From assembly GCA_900290245.1 (NCBI GenBank), contig OKRB01000130.1:92800-156799 (forward strand): a stretch of DNA of 64,000 nt, read 5' to 3'. Under the pieces are notes generated by a model that had not been told where the DNA came from, searched no databases, and was given only the letters and a program-made list of their open reading frames with translations. Below, in pieces: positions 16,197-25,858 of the stretch; the first letter of the stretch is position 1; each line of letters begins with the position of its first letter. The DNA is from Candidatus Sulfuritelmatomonas gaucii (lineage in GTDB: Bacteria; Acidobacteriota; Terriglobia; Terriglobales; Acidobacteriaceae). Position numbers and translations under genes: made by a program.

Positions 16197-17643
16197 CACA
16201 GAGCCGCTTCTCGCCAATCCGCTGCCCTTGAAAGAGCGCATGCAGATTCCGCGCGTCAGAATGCCTGAGCTTGACGCGCAAGTACGCGCGCACAGTTTCG
16301 AGGAAGTGAATCAGGGCCTCGCTGCTTCCGGCGCCGTCACTGAAGCCACGCGCTGCATTGCCTGCGCCAAGCCAAGCTGCCAGTTGGATTGCCCTGTTGG
16401 GGTTAAGATCAAGGAGATCGTGGCGTTGATCTACGCGGGAGATTTTCTTGCCGCTGCGGCAAAGATGCGCGAAGACAATGCGCTGCCCGCGATCACCGGC
16501 CGCGTTTGCCCGCAGGAGAGCCAGTGCGAGGGCGGCTGTGTCATCGGCAAAAAAGGCCGGCCCGTGGCTATCGGCAACCTCGAACGCTTCATCGCCGACT
16601 TTGAGCGCCATAGCGGACAACTCGGCCTGCCTGCCATCGCGCCGCCGACAGGCAAGAGCATCGCCATCGTCGGCAGCGGCCCCGCCGGCCTCTCTGCCGC
16701 GGGCGATCTCATTCAGAAGGGTCATCGCGTCTGCGTCTTTGAGGCGCTGCATGAACTGGGCGGCGTTTTGGTCTACGGCATTCCCGAGTTCCGGTTGCCC
16801 AAATCGATCGTCCTCGAAGAAGTGAACAACTTGCGCCGTATGGGCGTCGAGTTCGAAACCAACGTCGTTGTCGGCAAGAGCGTCACGCTCGACGAGCTGA
16901 TGCGCGTCGAAGGCTACGACGCCATCTTCATCGCCACCGGTGCCGGCCTGCCGGTCTTTCTCGGTGTGCCCGGCGAGCATCTGAACGGCGTCTACTCGGC
17001 CAACGAGTTTCTCACCCGCACCAACTTGATGCGCGCGTATAAATTCCCGGAATTTGACCAGCCCATTTACGACTGCCGCTCGCGCGATGTGATCGTCGTG
17101 GGCGGCGGCAACACCGCTATGGACGCGGTGCGCACCGCGCGCCGCCTTGGCGCGAAGTCGGCAACGCTGGTTTATCGCCGGTCAGAAGCCGAGATGCCCG
17201 CCCGCGCTGAAGAAGTGAAGCACGCGCGTGAAGAGGGCATCGAATTCCGCATGTTGACCAATCCAGCTGAGTTTCTTGGCGACGAAAAAGGCTGGCTCAC
17301 CGGCGCACGCTGCGTGCGCATGGAACTGGGAGAACCCGATGCCGACGGCCGCCGTCGCCCCGTCCCGATTCCAGGATCGGAGTTCATCCTTCCTGCCGAC
17401 GTGGCCATCATCGGCGTGGGTACCACGGCCAATCCGCTCATCCAGAGCACCACGCCCGACCTGGCGACCAACAAGCGCAACTACATCGTGGCCGATCCCG
17501 AAACGCTCCGCACCTCGAAGCGCGGCGTCTTTGCCGGCGGCGATATTGTCACCGGCGGAGCGACAGTCATCCTCGCCATGGGCGCAGGCCGCAAAGCGGC
17601 GAAGGCGATCGACGAATACCTCAAAGCGGGGACCTGGGAATAG
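16189..17643 (+). CDS. NADPH-dependent glutamate synthase-like large subunit, NfnB/SudA/GltD family
   Basis: A 484-residue flavoprotein with an N-terminal bis-4Fe-4S region (CIACAKPSCQLDCP near residue 57 and CPQESQCEGGC near 104), the FAD-binding loop IVGSGPAGLSAA and a second dinucleotide loop VVGGGNTAMDA. A final GVFAGGDIVTGGATVILAMGAGR segment follows, typical of this pyridine nucleotide-disulfide oxidoreductase group. With the upstream subunit it would form an NfnAB-like transhydrogenase, exchanging electrons between NADH, NADPH and ferredoxin, or a sulfide dehydrogenase. Sequence alone does not decide which. The start ATG has GAGGAG upstream. Its stop is 11 bases from that of the convergent TonB-receptor gene. 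Confidence 0.88.
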   Translation: MPDTEPLLANPLPLKERMQIPRVRMPELDAQVRAHSFEEVNQGLAASGAVTEATRCIACAKPSCQLDCPVGVKIKEIVALIYAGDFLAAAAKMREDNALPAITGRVCPQESQCEGGCVIGKKGRPVAIGNLERFIADFERHSGQLGLPAIAPPTGKSIAIVGSGPAGLSAAGDLIQKGHRVCVFEALHELGGVLVYGIPEFRLPKSIVLEEVNNLRRMGVEFETNVVVGKSVTLDELMRVEGYDAIFIATGAGLPVFLGVPGEHLNGVYSANEFLTRTNLMRAYKFPEFDQPIYDCRSRDVIVVGGGNTAMDAVRTARRLGAKSATLVYRRSEAEMPARAEEVKHAREEGIEFRMLTNPAEFLGDEKGWLTGARCVRMELGEPDADGRRRPVPIPGSEFILPADVAIIGVGTTANPLIQSTTPDLATNKRNYIVADPETLRTSKRGVFAGGDIVTGGATVILAMGAGRKAAKAIDEYLKAGTWE

Positions 17644-17654
17644 AGAGCAGCGCT

Positions 17655-20600
17655 CTAAAAAGTGAACGTCGCTTGCAACGACAAGTTCCGGTTGCCAGCC
17701 GTAGGTAACGCAAAATACCCGCCGGCCAACGTCTGCGACCTGCCGAAAAACCGTTGCGGCTCCAGCGCCCCTGCGCTGTCGAGCGTCGGAGAAATTGAGC
17801 CATTCGGTACCCCCAGGTTCTCGTGGTTCAGCAGGTTCGTGCACCACGCCGAGAACGTGAGGCTGTACTTCCGCGGCACGGACTCATTCATCGGGCCGAA
17901 GCCGCCACGGCTGCCGCTTAGCCCTCCTCCACCCAAACCCTGAGGCCCGCCACGATAGCCTCCGCCTCCGCCGCCTCGTCCACGGCCGCCCATACCCGGC
18001 CCGCTCGATTCCACCTTCGGACCGATCCCGATCACCTTCGCCAGCCGCATGTTGACGCTCACGTTCGCCGGTCCCGTTCCCAGGCCATACGGCGTAATCC
18101 TTTCGTTCACCGCGTAAGGCTCAATCGGTGTGCCGCTCTCCGGGCTCACCGTTCCATACGGCTCCGCGTCAAAGCAGCCCCACTGGGTCTGGATCGTGTT
18201 CGGCTCCGAGCAGTTGGCCGCGTACGTCGGCCGTCCGTCGAATTGGTTGTTCCCCGTCAAATCGCTGCCTGTTGTGATGTTGAACGGCGTTCCTGAATTC
18301 GCCACCACCATCGGCGACACCGACACCGCCCACGGCAGCATGAAATTTCCGAACAGCATCACACGGTTGCGAACATCGAAGTGCGTCCTCCCGAAGTCCA
18401 GTCCCGGATCGCTCGACACCGACGGCACCGAAGTCACACCCTCCGTGTCCCCCTTCGCATCTGAATACGTGTAATTCCCAAACAGGCTGAACTTCCTGGT
18501 TGTCGCCCGCACCGTCACCATGATCTGCTGCTCGCGGTAGAAACCGCCGGACTGATACTGCAGATTATTGGTTCCTGGCGCAGTGGGCGCTGTCGTCGGA
18601 TATGTATCGCTCGATGCGTCCTCCAGCGGAAATTCCGCCGCCGCGCTCAGGTTATCCATGAAGAACTGGTGGATTCCCTGCGAAAAGACATACGTCACGT
18701 TTCCCGTGATGTCCTTTGTGATTTGCCGGTCTACTCCGGCTGCCGCCTCCATATCATTCGCCGCGTGCAAATTCGGCGCAATCGTGTAGAACGTCGGAGC
18801 GCTCTTTCCCGTCGTGCTTCCCGATGTGCTGGCGCTGAGCGGCGTCGTCGCATATTGATTAAAAGTGATGCCCGAGGTCTGTATGAATTGCTGTTCGTTC
18901 GCTCCGTTCTCGTGGATCGTGTTGACGATGAAAGGCACGTTGGCTCCAAATCCGTTGGCCACCGTGAAACGCTGATAGAACCATCCGTACCCGGCGCGCA
19001 GCACCGTTTTCGGCTGCCTGCCTTTGCTTCTGCCCAGCGCGTAGGCCAGGCTCAGCCGCGGCGCCCAGTCGTCTTTATCGCTGATCCGGTTCTGCGTCTC
19101 CCAGCGCGCGCCGTAGCTGAATGTGAACTGCGGGCTCACTTTCCAGTCGTCCTGGAAAAACAGCGCCGCGTCAAACAACGTCACCTTCGCCACCGCATTG
19201 TTGATCTTCGTGTAGGTATATTGCTGCGGAACGCACGATGAGGGAGGCGGCGACCCTTGCGGCGTCTGATAGCAGCCCAAGAACGATTGCGCGGTCGAGA
19301 AGATATACGATCCGTTGCTGCCGCCGCTGGTGTAGTTCACATCGTCGTAAACCCTGGCCCTGGCTCCGAAGTTCAGCGTGTGCGCGCCTTTCACGCCGGA
19401 AAAGTAATTCTGCAGCTCGTAATTGTTTTCATGATCTTCCAGGCTCTGGTCTGGATTGCCTCCATCCGAGAACTGTCCCTGCACCGTAAACGAAGGCAGA
19501 TTCGAGATTGCCGAGGTCTGGTCGCGGATCCGCCTGTACTGGAAACGAATATCGTCCACCAGGTTCTTGCTCAGCGTCCAGCTGTCCGAAAGTTGCACCG
19601 CGTTTTCCTGGTTATCGCTGTTCGTGGCCTCCTCCGGCAGGGTCAGGCCACTCTCTCCGATGCTGTTCGTGTCATGCATGCGGTTGTAGGTTTCCCTGAT
19701 AGTCAGCGCGTTCAGGTTTCCTAACTGCAAATCGATGCGCGGGCTGATGTCGAGTCGCGACACGGGATTGCCAAACGCCTCGTTTAATGACGGCAGATTG
19801 TTCAGGTCGGCGCCTGGAGTGATGCTCGCTGGATCAATCGCTTTCACAACATTCTCGTTTTGCTGATTGCGGCTGAAGGCGCTCACAAAGTACGACATTG
19901 TCTTCGAGATCGGTCCGCTTACCGATCCGTGCATGCCCCATGTGTCGTAAGGTGGTTCGAACGCTCCCTCCAGCAATGGATTTGGTGAGTTGAAGGAGGA
20001 GTCGTTTCCGCTGGCCTCTATCTCGCCGTGCATCTGCCCCGTGCCCGGCTTCGTAAAAATCTCAATGCGCCCGTATCCCAGCCGGTCATACTCCGCCGAA
20101 AATGGATTCTGATTGATACGGATCTCGCGGATTGAGGACTTCGGCGGCAGTTGACCGCCCGTAAATCCATCAATGTAAATCTGGCCGCCGTTCGGGCCTG
20201 CCGACGGTCCGGCCAGCGCTTCCAGTTCGTTCTGCAATTCATCAGGATCGTCAGACAGTGCGTTCAGATCGCTGCCTTTAATCACGACTGCGTTGGCGTT
20301 GCTCTCGGGGCTCGTGCCTACGGTGTTGCTTTCCGCTTCCACCTGCACCTGTTGCTGCTGCACCTCAATCTGCAGTTTTGCATTCACAGTCTTCGACTGG
20401 CCCGCCGCGACGACGATTCCCGGGGTTTCGAATTCGGCAAATCCATTTGCTGTCGCTGTCACGCTATAGGTGCCAGCCGCCAGCCCCCGAATTGCGTATG
20501 CGCCTACACCATCTGAAGTGGCTTTACCGGCCACTTGCCCCGATGTCGTCGTGGCCACAACCGTCGCGCCCGGAATGACCGCGCCCGATGGATCCGCCAC
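17655..20600 (-). CDS. Oar-like TonB-dependent receptor lacking an export signal
   Basis: An acidobacterial-type TonB-dependent outer-membrane receptor, 981 residues as read. It begins inside a carboxypeptidase-regulatory-like domain (ADPSGAVIPGATVVATTT), followed by a plug region (YIDGFTGGQLPPKSSIREIR) and a long beta-barrel ending in a terminal Phe (SLQATFTF). A Gly/Arg-rich stretch near residues 865-900 (GGRGRGGGGGGYRGG) is unusual. The frame opens at GTG 20600, but a TGA stands only nine bases upstream and no frame before it encodes a signal peptide. The 5' end is therefore missing or displaced, and the gene may be a 5'-truncated pseudogene. Its substrate is unknown; relatives import polymers or take part in surface adhesion. 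Confidence 0.8.
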   Translation of the reverse strand: MADPSGAVIPGATVVATTTSGQVAGKATSDGVGAYAIRGLAAGTYSVTATANGFAEFETPGIVVAAGQSKTVNAKLQIEVQQQQVQVEAESNTVGTSPESNANAVVIKGSDLNALSDDPDELQNELEALAGPSAGPNGGQIYIDGFTGGQLPPKSSIREIRINQNPFSAEYDRLGYGRIEIFTKPGTGQMHGEIEASGNDSSFNSPNPLLEGAFEPPYDTWGMHGSVSGPISKTMSYFVSAFSRNQQNENVVKAIDPASITPGADLNNLPSLNEAFGNPVSRLDISPRIDLQLGNLNALTIRETYNRMHDTNSIGESGLTLPEEATNSDNQENAVQLSDSWTLSKNLVDDIRFQYRRIRDQTSAISNLPSFTVQGQFSDGGNPDQSLEDHENNYELQNYFSGVKGAHTLNFGARARVYDDVNYTSGGSNGSYIFSTAQSFLGCYQTPQGSPPPSSCVPQQYTYTKINNAVAKVTLFDAALFFQDDWKVSPQFTFSYGARWETQNRISDKDDWAPRLSLAYALGRSKGRQPKTVLRAGYGWFYQRFTVANGFGANVPFIVNTIHENGANEQQFIQTSGITFNQYATTPLSASTSGSTTGKSAPTFYTIAPNLHAANDMEAAAGVDRQITKDITGNVTYVFSQGIHQFFMDNLSAAAEFPLEDASSDTYPTTAPTAPGTNNLQYQSGGFYREQQIMVTVRATTRKFSLFGNYTYSDAKGDTEGVTSVPSVSSDPGLDFGRTHFDVRNRVMLFGNFMLPWAVSVSPMVVANSGTPFNITTGSDLTGNNQFDGRPTYAANCSEPNTIQTQWGCFDAEPYGTVSPESGTPIEPYAVNERITPYGLGTGPANVSVNMRLAKVIGIGPKVESSGPGMGGRGRGGGGGGYRGGPQGLGGGGLSGSRGGFGPMNESVPRKYSLTFSAWCTNLLNHENLGVPNGSISPTLDSAGALEPQRFFGRSQTLAGGYFALPTAGNRNLSLQATFTF

Positions 20601-21079
20601 TTGTACTCAAACCGCTTCTAACTCGTCTTAATCGAAATACGACCAGCGATCTTTCACGATCCGCTCATTTTCCCTGGAGGGAAGGCGCGGCCTCCGGCAC
20701 TTCATTTCTGTGATTGCTTTAGCTTGTGGGCCATCCGCCTCTGCGCCAGCAGCCTTCGGATGATCATCAGCATGCCGGAGTTGCCTCTTGCGGCACGATT
20801 TTTTCGCTCTTGCGACCTTCTAAATTACTCAGCAGAGATGCTTACGTCTCTATTTATTCTGACGATTAATTACGCGCAAAGTTTCAATTGATGGGTATCC
20901 GCTTGAATTTCAATCTCATCCTTGTTTTTGCTCTGCGCAAGAAAATGGGCGGCGAAGCTCTCGCATCGCCGCCGCCCTGTCCCTGGGTTGTCTTGAAGGT
21001 ATTGCAGTCTTGCTAAAGCTGTTTTCTCCCGCCGAGCGTCAGTTCACGCGATCTCTGACCCCTGATCCCCGACCACTGA
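20601..21079. other. Intergenic region upstream of the receptor gene
   Basis: About 480 bases, unusually AT-rich at 20815-20935 compared with the rest of the window. It contains no gene and, importantly, no signal-peptide coding segment that could be joined to the receptor gene. A flagellin terminator lies at 20941-20973 and a TGACCAC-type repeat at the flagellin end. Confidence 0.6.
20941..20973 (-). terminator. Probable flagellin terminator
   Basis: On the minus strand GGCGGCGA pairs with TCGCCGCC around a 10-base loop, followed by CATTTTCTTG. It lies about 105 bases after the flagellin stop. Confidence 0.6.
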
Positions 21080-21083
21080 TCAC
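21056..21083. repeat. TGACCAC-type heptanucleotide repeat
   Basis: Four degenerate 7-bp units (TGACCCC TGATCCC CGACCAC TGATCAC) that overlap the flagellin stop codon at 21080-21082. Compare 8248-8275 and 47698-47737. Confidence 0.7.
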
Positions 21084-22396
21084 TGCAGCAACTTCGTCAC
21101 TTCCTGCTGCACCTGGTTCGCCTGCGCAAGAGCCGCGATGCCGGTCTGGCTCAGAATCTCGTACTTCGACATGTTGGAAGTGGCGGAGGCATAGTCGGTG
21201 GCCTGGATCGCGTTCTGCGCCGACACCACATTCTCTTCCTGCGTACTCATCACCTGGCTGATCGAATTCAGAGTGTTAATTTGTGCGCCAATGTAGCCGT
21301 CCTGACCTGCCACATACGTGACTGCTTGGTTGAGCGCCTCCAATGCAGTTTGAGCATCCGTCGCGCTCAGAAGATCGGTTTGCGCCAGGTTGGCTGAGGC
21401 GTCGCCGTTCGCCCCGAATTTGTAACTAATGGTCGTAGTCGCGGCATTGTTCGTCGACACCACGGCGTTTTGGGCTGTGACCGTTCCGCCCACCCCTGCA
21501 TCGGCAAGCGCACCGTCCGAGGCAATCGTCACATTGGGATTCGTGTTCGTGAGCTGGATGCCGGTGTCGCCCCCGGTGACTGTGCCGCTTGTGCTGCGTA
21601 CGGCGCCAGCGGTGGTAAAGTTCGCAGTCACGCCGGGAATCTTCGCTGCGTTGATTGCGGCAATCAGGTTGGCGACAGTGCCGGCGGCAGCGCCCACAAG
21701 GTTCTGCGTCGTTATGGTGCCGTTGGCATTCTTGGTGCTAAGCGTGAATCCGGTGCCGGTTGTGATTACGTCAGTGGTTTTCGCGGCGGTGGTCAGCGAA
21801 AGAGGCGGACCTGCCGCGTCTATCGAAAAATCCACAAATTCGCCGCCGGTATCCTGCTGCACCGAACCTCCCGAGTCACCCAGAGTCGACGAACTCATGG
21901 TGCCAAAGTAAATGCTATCGATCGACGAGCCGGTCGCGGACGAATCGCCGGTATAGATATCGACGCCGTTGACTGATCCGGTGAAGACCTGCACCTGGTT
22001 GTAGGTGGTCGTCGTTCCGATGTTGTTAATCTCAGAAAGAATCGATTGGTATTCCTGGTCCGCCGCCTCCTCCTGCGAGGTGTTCAGCGTTCCGTTCGAG
22101 GCCTCGGTCGCCAGCGTAACGGCACGGTCCAGCAGGCTCGTCACCTGCGAGAAAGCACCGTCGGCAACCTGCAGCAGACCTACGCCTTCCGTGGCGTTCG
22201 TCGTCGACTGTGTGAGCGCAGCCGTGTTTGTCGCCAGGCCATTTACCAACGAGAGACCCGCGGCGTCATCGGCGCCTGAGTTAATGCGTGAGCCGGAGGA
22301 TAGCTGTTGCAATACGGTTTGTAGGCTCACATTTGTCTTGTTGAGATTGTTCTCAGCATAGATCGCCGACAGATTGTTCAAAACTCCGAGGGCCAT
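21080..22396 (-). CDS. fliC: Flagellin
   Basis: A 438-residue flagellin, the filament subunit. The N-terminal D0/D1 region is well conserved (NKTNVSLQTVLQQLSSGSRI, DDAAGLSLVNGL), and so is the C-terminal D1/D0 region (INTLNSISQVMSTQEENVVS, then YEILSQTGIAALAQANQV). The central surface-exposed domain (about residues 175-350) is Thr/Ala/Asn-rich and variable. The ATG at 22396 has AAGGAG nine bases upstream. A sigma-28 promoter lies at 22507-22533. No other flagellar gene is in the window, so the gene stands alone here and may be one of several flagellin copies. Like most flagellins it has no signal peptide, being exported by the flagellar type III system. Confidence 0.95.
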   Translation of the reverse strand: MALGVLNNLSAIYAENNLNKTNVSLQTVLQQLSSGSRINSGADDAAGLSLVNGLATNTAALTQSTTNATEGVGLLQVADGAFSQVTSLLDRAVTLATEASNGTLNTSQEEAADQEYQSILSEINNIGTTTTYNQVQVFTGSVNGVDIYTGDSSATGSSIDSIYFGTMSSSTLGDSGGSVQQDTGGEFVDFSIDAAGPPLSLTTAAKTTDVITTGTGFTLSTKNANGTITTQNLVGAAAGTVANLIAAINAAKIPGVTANFTTAGAVRSTSGTVTGGDTGIQLTNTNPNVTIASDGALADAGVGGTVTAQNAVVSTNNAATTTISYKFGANGDASANLAQTDLLSATDAQTALEALNQAVTYVAGQDGYIGAQINTLNSISQVMSTQEENVVSAQNAIQATDYASATSNMSKYEILSQTGIAALAQANQVQQEVTKLLQ

Positions 22397-22506
22397 GGGA
22401 TTCAACTCCTTCTCGGATGCCTGCGGTCGCCATCTCCAGCGCTGTCTTAATCCTTCTCTCAAGGCCGCCGCCATTTTTGGATGGGGCTTGTTTGCATCCA
22501 CTACCT

Positions 22507-22533
22507 TCATCGGTCTGGCCCGGGATAACTTTA
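22507..22533 (-). promoter_or_regulatory. Sigma-28 (FliA) promoter of the flagellin gene
   Basis: On the minus strand TAAAGTTA is separated by exactly 11 bases from ACCGATGA, close to the sigma-28 consensus TAAAGTTT-N11-GCCGATAA. Transcription would start near 22500, giving a leader of about 100 bases before the flagellin ATG at 22396. Confidence 0.85.
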
Positions 22534-22705
22534 GTGATTATTTTCAGGCTCGATTCAGCTCTCTTCTGCTCCGCTCCAATTCAGATTGTCGCAAGATGAC
22601 TCAAATGGTGCCGCAATACGCTCCATTCGCTGTCCCATAGCGTGACAGCCATCCGTTCCAAATTCAGGCACGATCCCCGCATTTCTCCGCCCCTCACGGC
22701 CCAGA

Positions 22706-22738
22706 AACAGCAGGCCCTCCGGCAAACCGGAGGGCCTG
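22706..22738 (-). terminator. Terminator of the sugar transporter gene
   Basis: A perfect 12-bp stem (CAGGCCCTCCGG with CCGGAGGGCCTG) around a 4-base loop. On the minus strand it is followed by CTGTTTCTG, 22 bases after the transporter stop. Confidence 0.75.
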
Positions 22739-22759
22739 AATTACAAATCGAGAATTCGT

Positions 22760-24013
22760 CTACCTTGCTAAATCGCGTGCCGGCTTGTATCCCGAAAGTC
22801 CGTAATACACCACAAACAGATAGCCCACAATGGGTATCAGAAAGGCGGCTTGGTAATTAAATTTGTCGGCAACTAAACCAAACAGCGGCGGAAGCACCGC
22901 CCCGCCCACATTGCCAATGGTGATCACGCCCGATCCCTTGCTGGTCAACGGTCCCAGTTCTGCGATTCCCAAAGCGAAGATCGTCGGATACATAATCGAG
23001 TTGGCCACTCCGCACAGAATTAAGCACCAGATCGCAACCTGCCCGGTCGTGAACATGGCCGCAACCAACAGCGCAACCCCGAGAACACCCAGCCCGGCCA
23101 ACAATTTCTCTGCTTTGATCACCTTCATCACAACTGTGCCGGCGAATCGCCCAATCATCATCGAAAGCGGGTAGAAAGATGCCAGCAGTGCGACCGTATC
23201 TCTGCTGCTGACTCCCTGGCTAACGAAAAACTTGATTGCATTCGCCGCCAGGGCAATCTCCAGACCCACATAAAAAAAGATTCCCACCATAGCCAGAACG
23301 GTGTGCTTGAAACTCCAGATGCTCCGTCCCGCCTGCGCAATATCCTTTTCGGCTTCGCTGGCATCTCGCGCCATTGTGATCGCGGGAAGATGCATGAACA
23401 TGATGGCGAAAGCCAGCACCAGCAGCGTAATTGCGATTGCGATATAGGGTCCCTGCACCGTATGCGCCACTGCAAATTTGTCTTGCAGCTTTCCTGGATC
23501 AGTAAGGATGAACGCGCCTACGACGAGGGGAGCCAATGCTGTGCCCAGCGAATTGAACGCCTGGGCCAGGGTTAGCCGCGCGGGTGCACTGTGTTCGGGC
23601 CCGAGGATCGATACATATGGATTGGCCGAAGTCTGCAACATGCACACGCCAGACGCCAGTACAAAGCTGGCTGTCAGGAACAGCGGAAAATTCACTCGCG
23701 CAGCAGCCGGAACAAATAGCAGCGCGCCTACCACCATGATGAACAGCGAAATCACCATGGTCCTCTTGTAGCCCACCATTTCGATCACCTTGGAACTTGG
23801 GACCGAGAAAACGAGATACGCGAAGAACCACGATGTCGCAACCAGATTCGACCAGGCATGATTGAGGTTGAAAATGTCCTCAAGCTTCGGCGACAAATTG
23901 CTGTTGAGGTTCGTCAAGAATCCGAAGATACAGAATAGACAGGTGACGATAATAAACGGAACCAAGTAACTAGGCGCGCGCGGCGGCGCCGATTGTACCG
24001 ATCGTGTTGACAT
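22760..24013 (-). CDS. MFS sugar transporter, FucP/GluP family
   Basis: A 417-residue major-facilitator permease of the fucose/glucose/galactose:proton symporter group, with about 12 membrane helices. Family signatures include FCIFGFLTNLNSNLSPKLED in helix 1, LQTSANPYVSILGPE with the TSANPY motif, and RLTLAQAFNSLGT. It should import a hexose or deoxyhexose from the periplasm. The start is ATG at 24013 (MSTRSVQSAPP) after GAGGAA. No sugar catabolic genes adjoin it, although plant-polysaccharide enzymes occur elsewhere in the window (46.9-50.7 kb). A clear terminator follows. Confidence 0.9.
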   Translation of the reverse strand: MSTRSVQSAPPRAPSYLVPFIIVTCLFCIFGFLTNLNSNLSPKLEDIFNLNHAWSNLVATSWFFAYLVFSVPSSKVIEMVGYKRTMVISLFIMVVGALLFVPAAARVNFPLFLTASFVLASGVCMLQTSANPYVSILGPEHSAPARLTLAQAFNSLGTALAPLVVGAFILTDPGKLQDKFAVAHTVQGPYIAIAITLLVLAFAIMFMHLPAITMARDASEAEKDIAQAGRSIWSFKHTVLAMVGIFFYVGLEIALAANAIKFFVSQGVSSRDTVALLASFYPLSMMIGRFAGTVVMKVIKAEKLLAGLGVLGVALLVAAMFTTGQVAIWCLILCGVANSIMYPTIFALGIAELGPLTSKGSGVITIGNVGGAVLPPLFGLVADKFNYQAAFLIPIVGYLFVVYYGLSGYKPARDLAR

Positions 24014-24189
24014 AGATGATCTTTCCTCAGCTTCCCGCAAAGAGAAATTGCCAAAAAAGGTTCGCAACCACTCTACGCAGGGGCGGGACCGCAAGTCCAG
24101 CGGAAATTGAAAATGTTTACAGGCGCATTCATCCTGAAGCGCCCGATGCGCGCGAGGCTTCTGCGGTATCGCGATTTCGGTGCTCGGGC

Positions 24190-24450
24190 TCAGCTCCGGT
24201 GCTTAGGCCACTTCCAGGGCGTGGCATAGCCGCGGCTCGTAAAACCAATAAATGCCATCAGTGCCGACAAAGGTAGCCAGGCAACGGCCCACACTCTCAT
24301 GTCGTTTGCAACGAGATGAGCGGCCAAGCGATAGAGAAAGAAAAAGAAGATGGCAGTGGCGACCCAGCCCTGCATTCTCGACACAAACACGAGATGACGG
24401 AAGCACCGCATGTTGCGGAACTCGCTGGACAAACTTTCCGGCTGGGACAT
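24190..24450 (-). CDS. Small membrane protein, 86 aa
   Basis: A small protein with two probable membrane helices ([20 protein letters not shown] and [18 protein letters not shown]) and a polar N-terminal tail of about 25 residues. No family recognised. It is divergent from mtnA, with 92 bases between the starts. The hydrophobic pattern and short basic C-terminus look genuine, but there is no strong ribosome site, so it stays tentative. Confidence 0.5.
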   Translation of the reverse strand: MSQPESLSSEFRNMRCFRHLVFVSRMQGWVATAIFFFFLYRLAAHLVANDMRVWAVAWLPLSALMAFIGFTSRGYATPWKWPKHRS

Positions 24451-24542
24451 GGCGAAATCATAGCACCGGCGCTGGCGGTGAGGCTGGGGCCAGCTTCAGA
24501 GCGCTACGACGAAAACGACCCCTCGATTTACACTGGAATTGC

Positions 24543-25589
24543 ATGATTCCCACCCTCACCTGGACCCCCGAGGGCGTCCGCTTCATCGACCAGACCAGGC
24601 TCCCGCTCGAAGAGAGCTATGTGCTCGCCACAACCTACGAACAGGTGGCCGACGTCATCGTCACCATGGTGGTCCGCGGAGCCCCGGCCATCGGCGTTTC
24701 TGCGGCTTACGGCGTGGCCCTCGGCGCGAAAAACAGCCAAGCTTCCACGGTGGCCGAATTCGCGCCGGAGTTCGAGCGCATCTGCGCCCGCCTGGCCGCA
24801 ACCCGTCCCACAGCCGTCAACCTCTTTTGGGCCATCGACCGCATGAAGTCGCTCTTCGCGAAGTTGGCAGGCGCCGGCGCCTCTCTCGCCCAAATCCAGG
24901 AAAAACTGCTGGCTGAAGCGCACGCCATGTACGACGAAGACATTGCCGCATGCAAAACCATGGGCGCGCACGGAGCCGCGCTGCTGCCCGATGAATGCGG
25001 CGTTCTAACTCACTGCAACGCCGGCGCACTCGCCACCTGCGGCTACGGAACAGCACTCGGCGTGATCCGCGCCGCCGTCGAGCACGGCAAAAAGATCCAC
25101 GTCTACGCAGACGAAACGCGGCCGTTCCTCCAGGGCGCGCGCCTCACCGCATGGGAGTTGATGGCCGATCACATTCTCACCACCGTCATCTGCGACAACA
25201 TGGCCGCCAGCCTCATGCGCCAGGGGAAGATCCAGGCTGTAGTCGTCGGCGCCGATCGCATTGCCGCCAATGGTGACGCAGCGAACAAGATCGGTACTTA
25301 CAACGTCGCCATCCTCGCTCGCGAGCACAGCATCCCGTTCTACGTTGCTGCGCCGTGGTCCACCATCGACCTTGCCACCGCTACCGGCGACGCCATCCCC
25401 ATTGAAGAGCGCCCAGCGAAGGAAGTCACGCACCACGCAGGCAAGCAGCTCACTCCCAACGGCGTGGGCATTTGCAACCCTGCCTTCGACGTCACCCCGG
25501 CCAAATACATCACGGCCATCATCACCGAGCGCGGCGTCATGCGCGCGCCCTATTTCGAATCCCTCAAAGAGATGGAGCTGGTGAGCTAG
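24543..25589 (+). CDS. mtnA: S-methyl-5-thioribose-1-phosphate isomerase
   Basis: A 348-residue MtnA, which converts methylthioribose 1-phosphate to methylthioribulose 1-phosphate in the methionine salvage pathway. It belongs to the eIF2B-alpha-like family. Visible motifs are [16 protein letters not shown], the catalytic-cysteine region [19 protein letters not shown], the [18 protein letters not shown] segment and [19 protein letters not shown] with the active-site Asp. Length is normal. The ATG at 24543 begins exactly at the domain ([17 protein letters not shown]). No other methionine-salvage genes are adjacent. Cytoplasmic. Confidence 0.95.
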   Translation: MIPTLTWTPEGVRFIDQTRLPLEESYVLATTYEQVADVIVTMVVRGAPAIGVSAAYGVALGAKNSQASTVAEFAPEFERICARLAATRPTAVNLFWAIDRMKSLFAKLAGAGASLAQIQEKLLAEAHAMYDEDIAACKTMGAHGAALLPDECGVLTHCNAGALATCGYGTALGVIRAAVEHGKKIHVYADETRPFLQGARLTAWELMADHILTTVICDNMAASLMRQGKIQAVVVGADRIAANGDAANKIGTYNVAILAREHSIPFYVAAPWSTIDLATATGDAIPIEERPAKEVTHHAGKQLTPNGVGICNPAFDVTPAKYITAIITERGVMRAPYFESLKEMELVS

Positions 25590-25858
25590 GCCGCGGGCCC
25601 GGGCTGAGCTCGGCCAATATTCTCGGTCCAAGAGAAATCGATTCAATTCCCATTCGTCGCGAGCGATCTCGCTCACCCCAGCCGCTCACGTTTTCGCGTA
25701 CGCGCCGCGTCTGAAACCTGCGTCTAATGCAGGTGAGCCCACCGCGCCGAGTTCCCACGGTTGGGCCGACCGCAGAAATGTCATGGCGCTTTTTTCAGCC
25801 CACGCATCGAGCTTCTGCGAACAAATCCTTCCCGGCATCAAATTGCGAGGAGCGGCCC

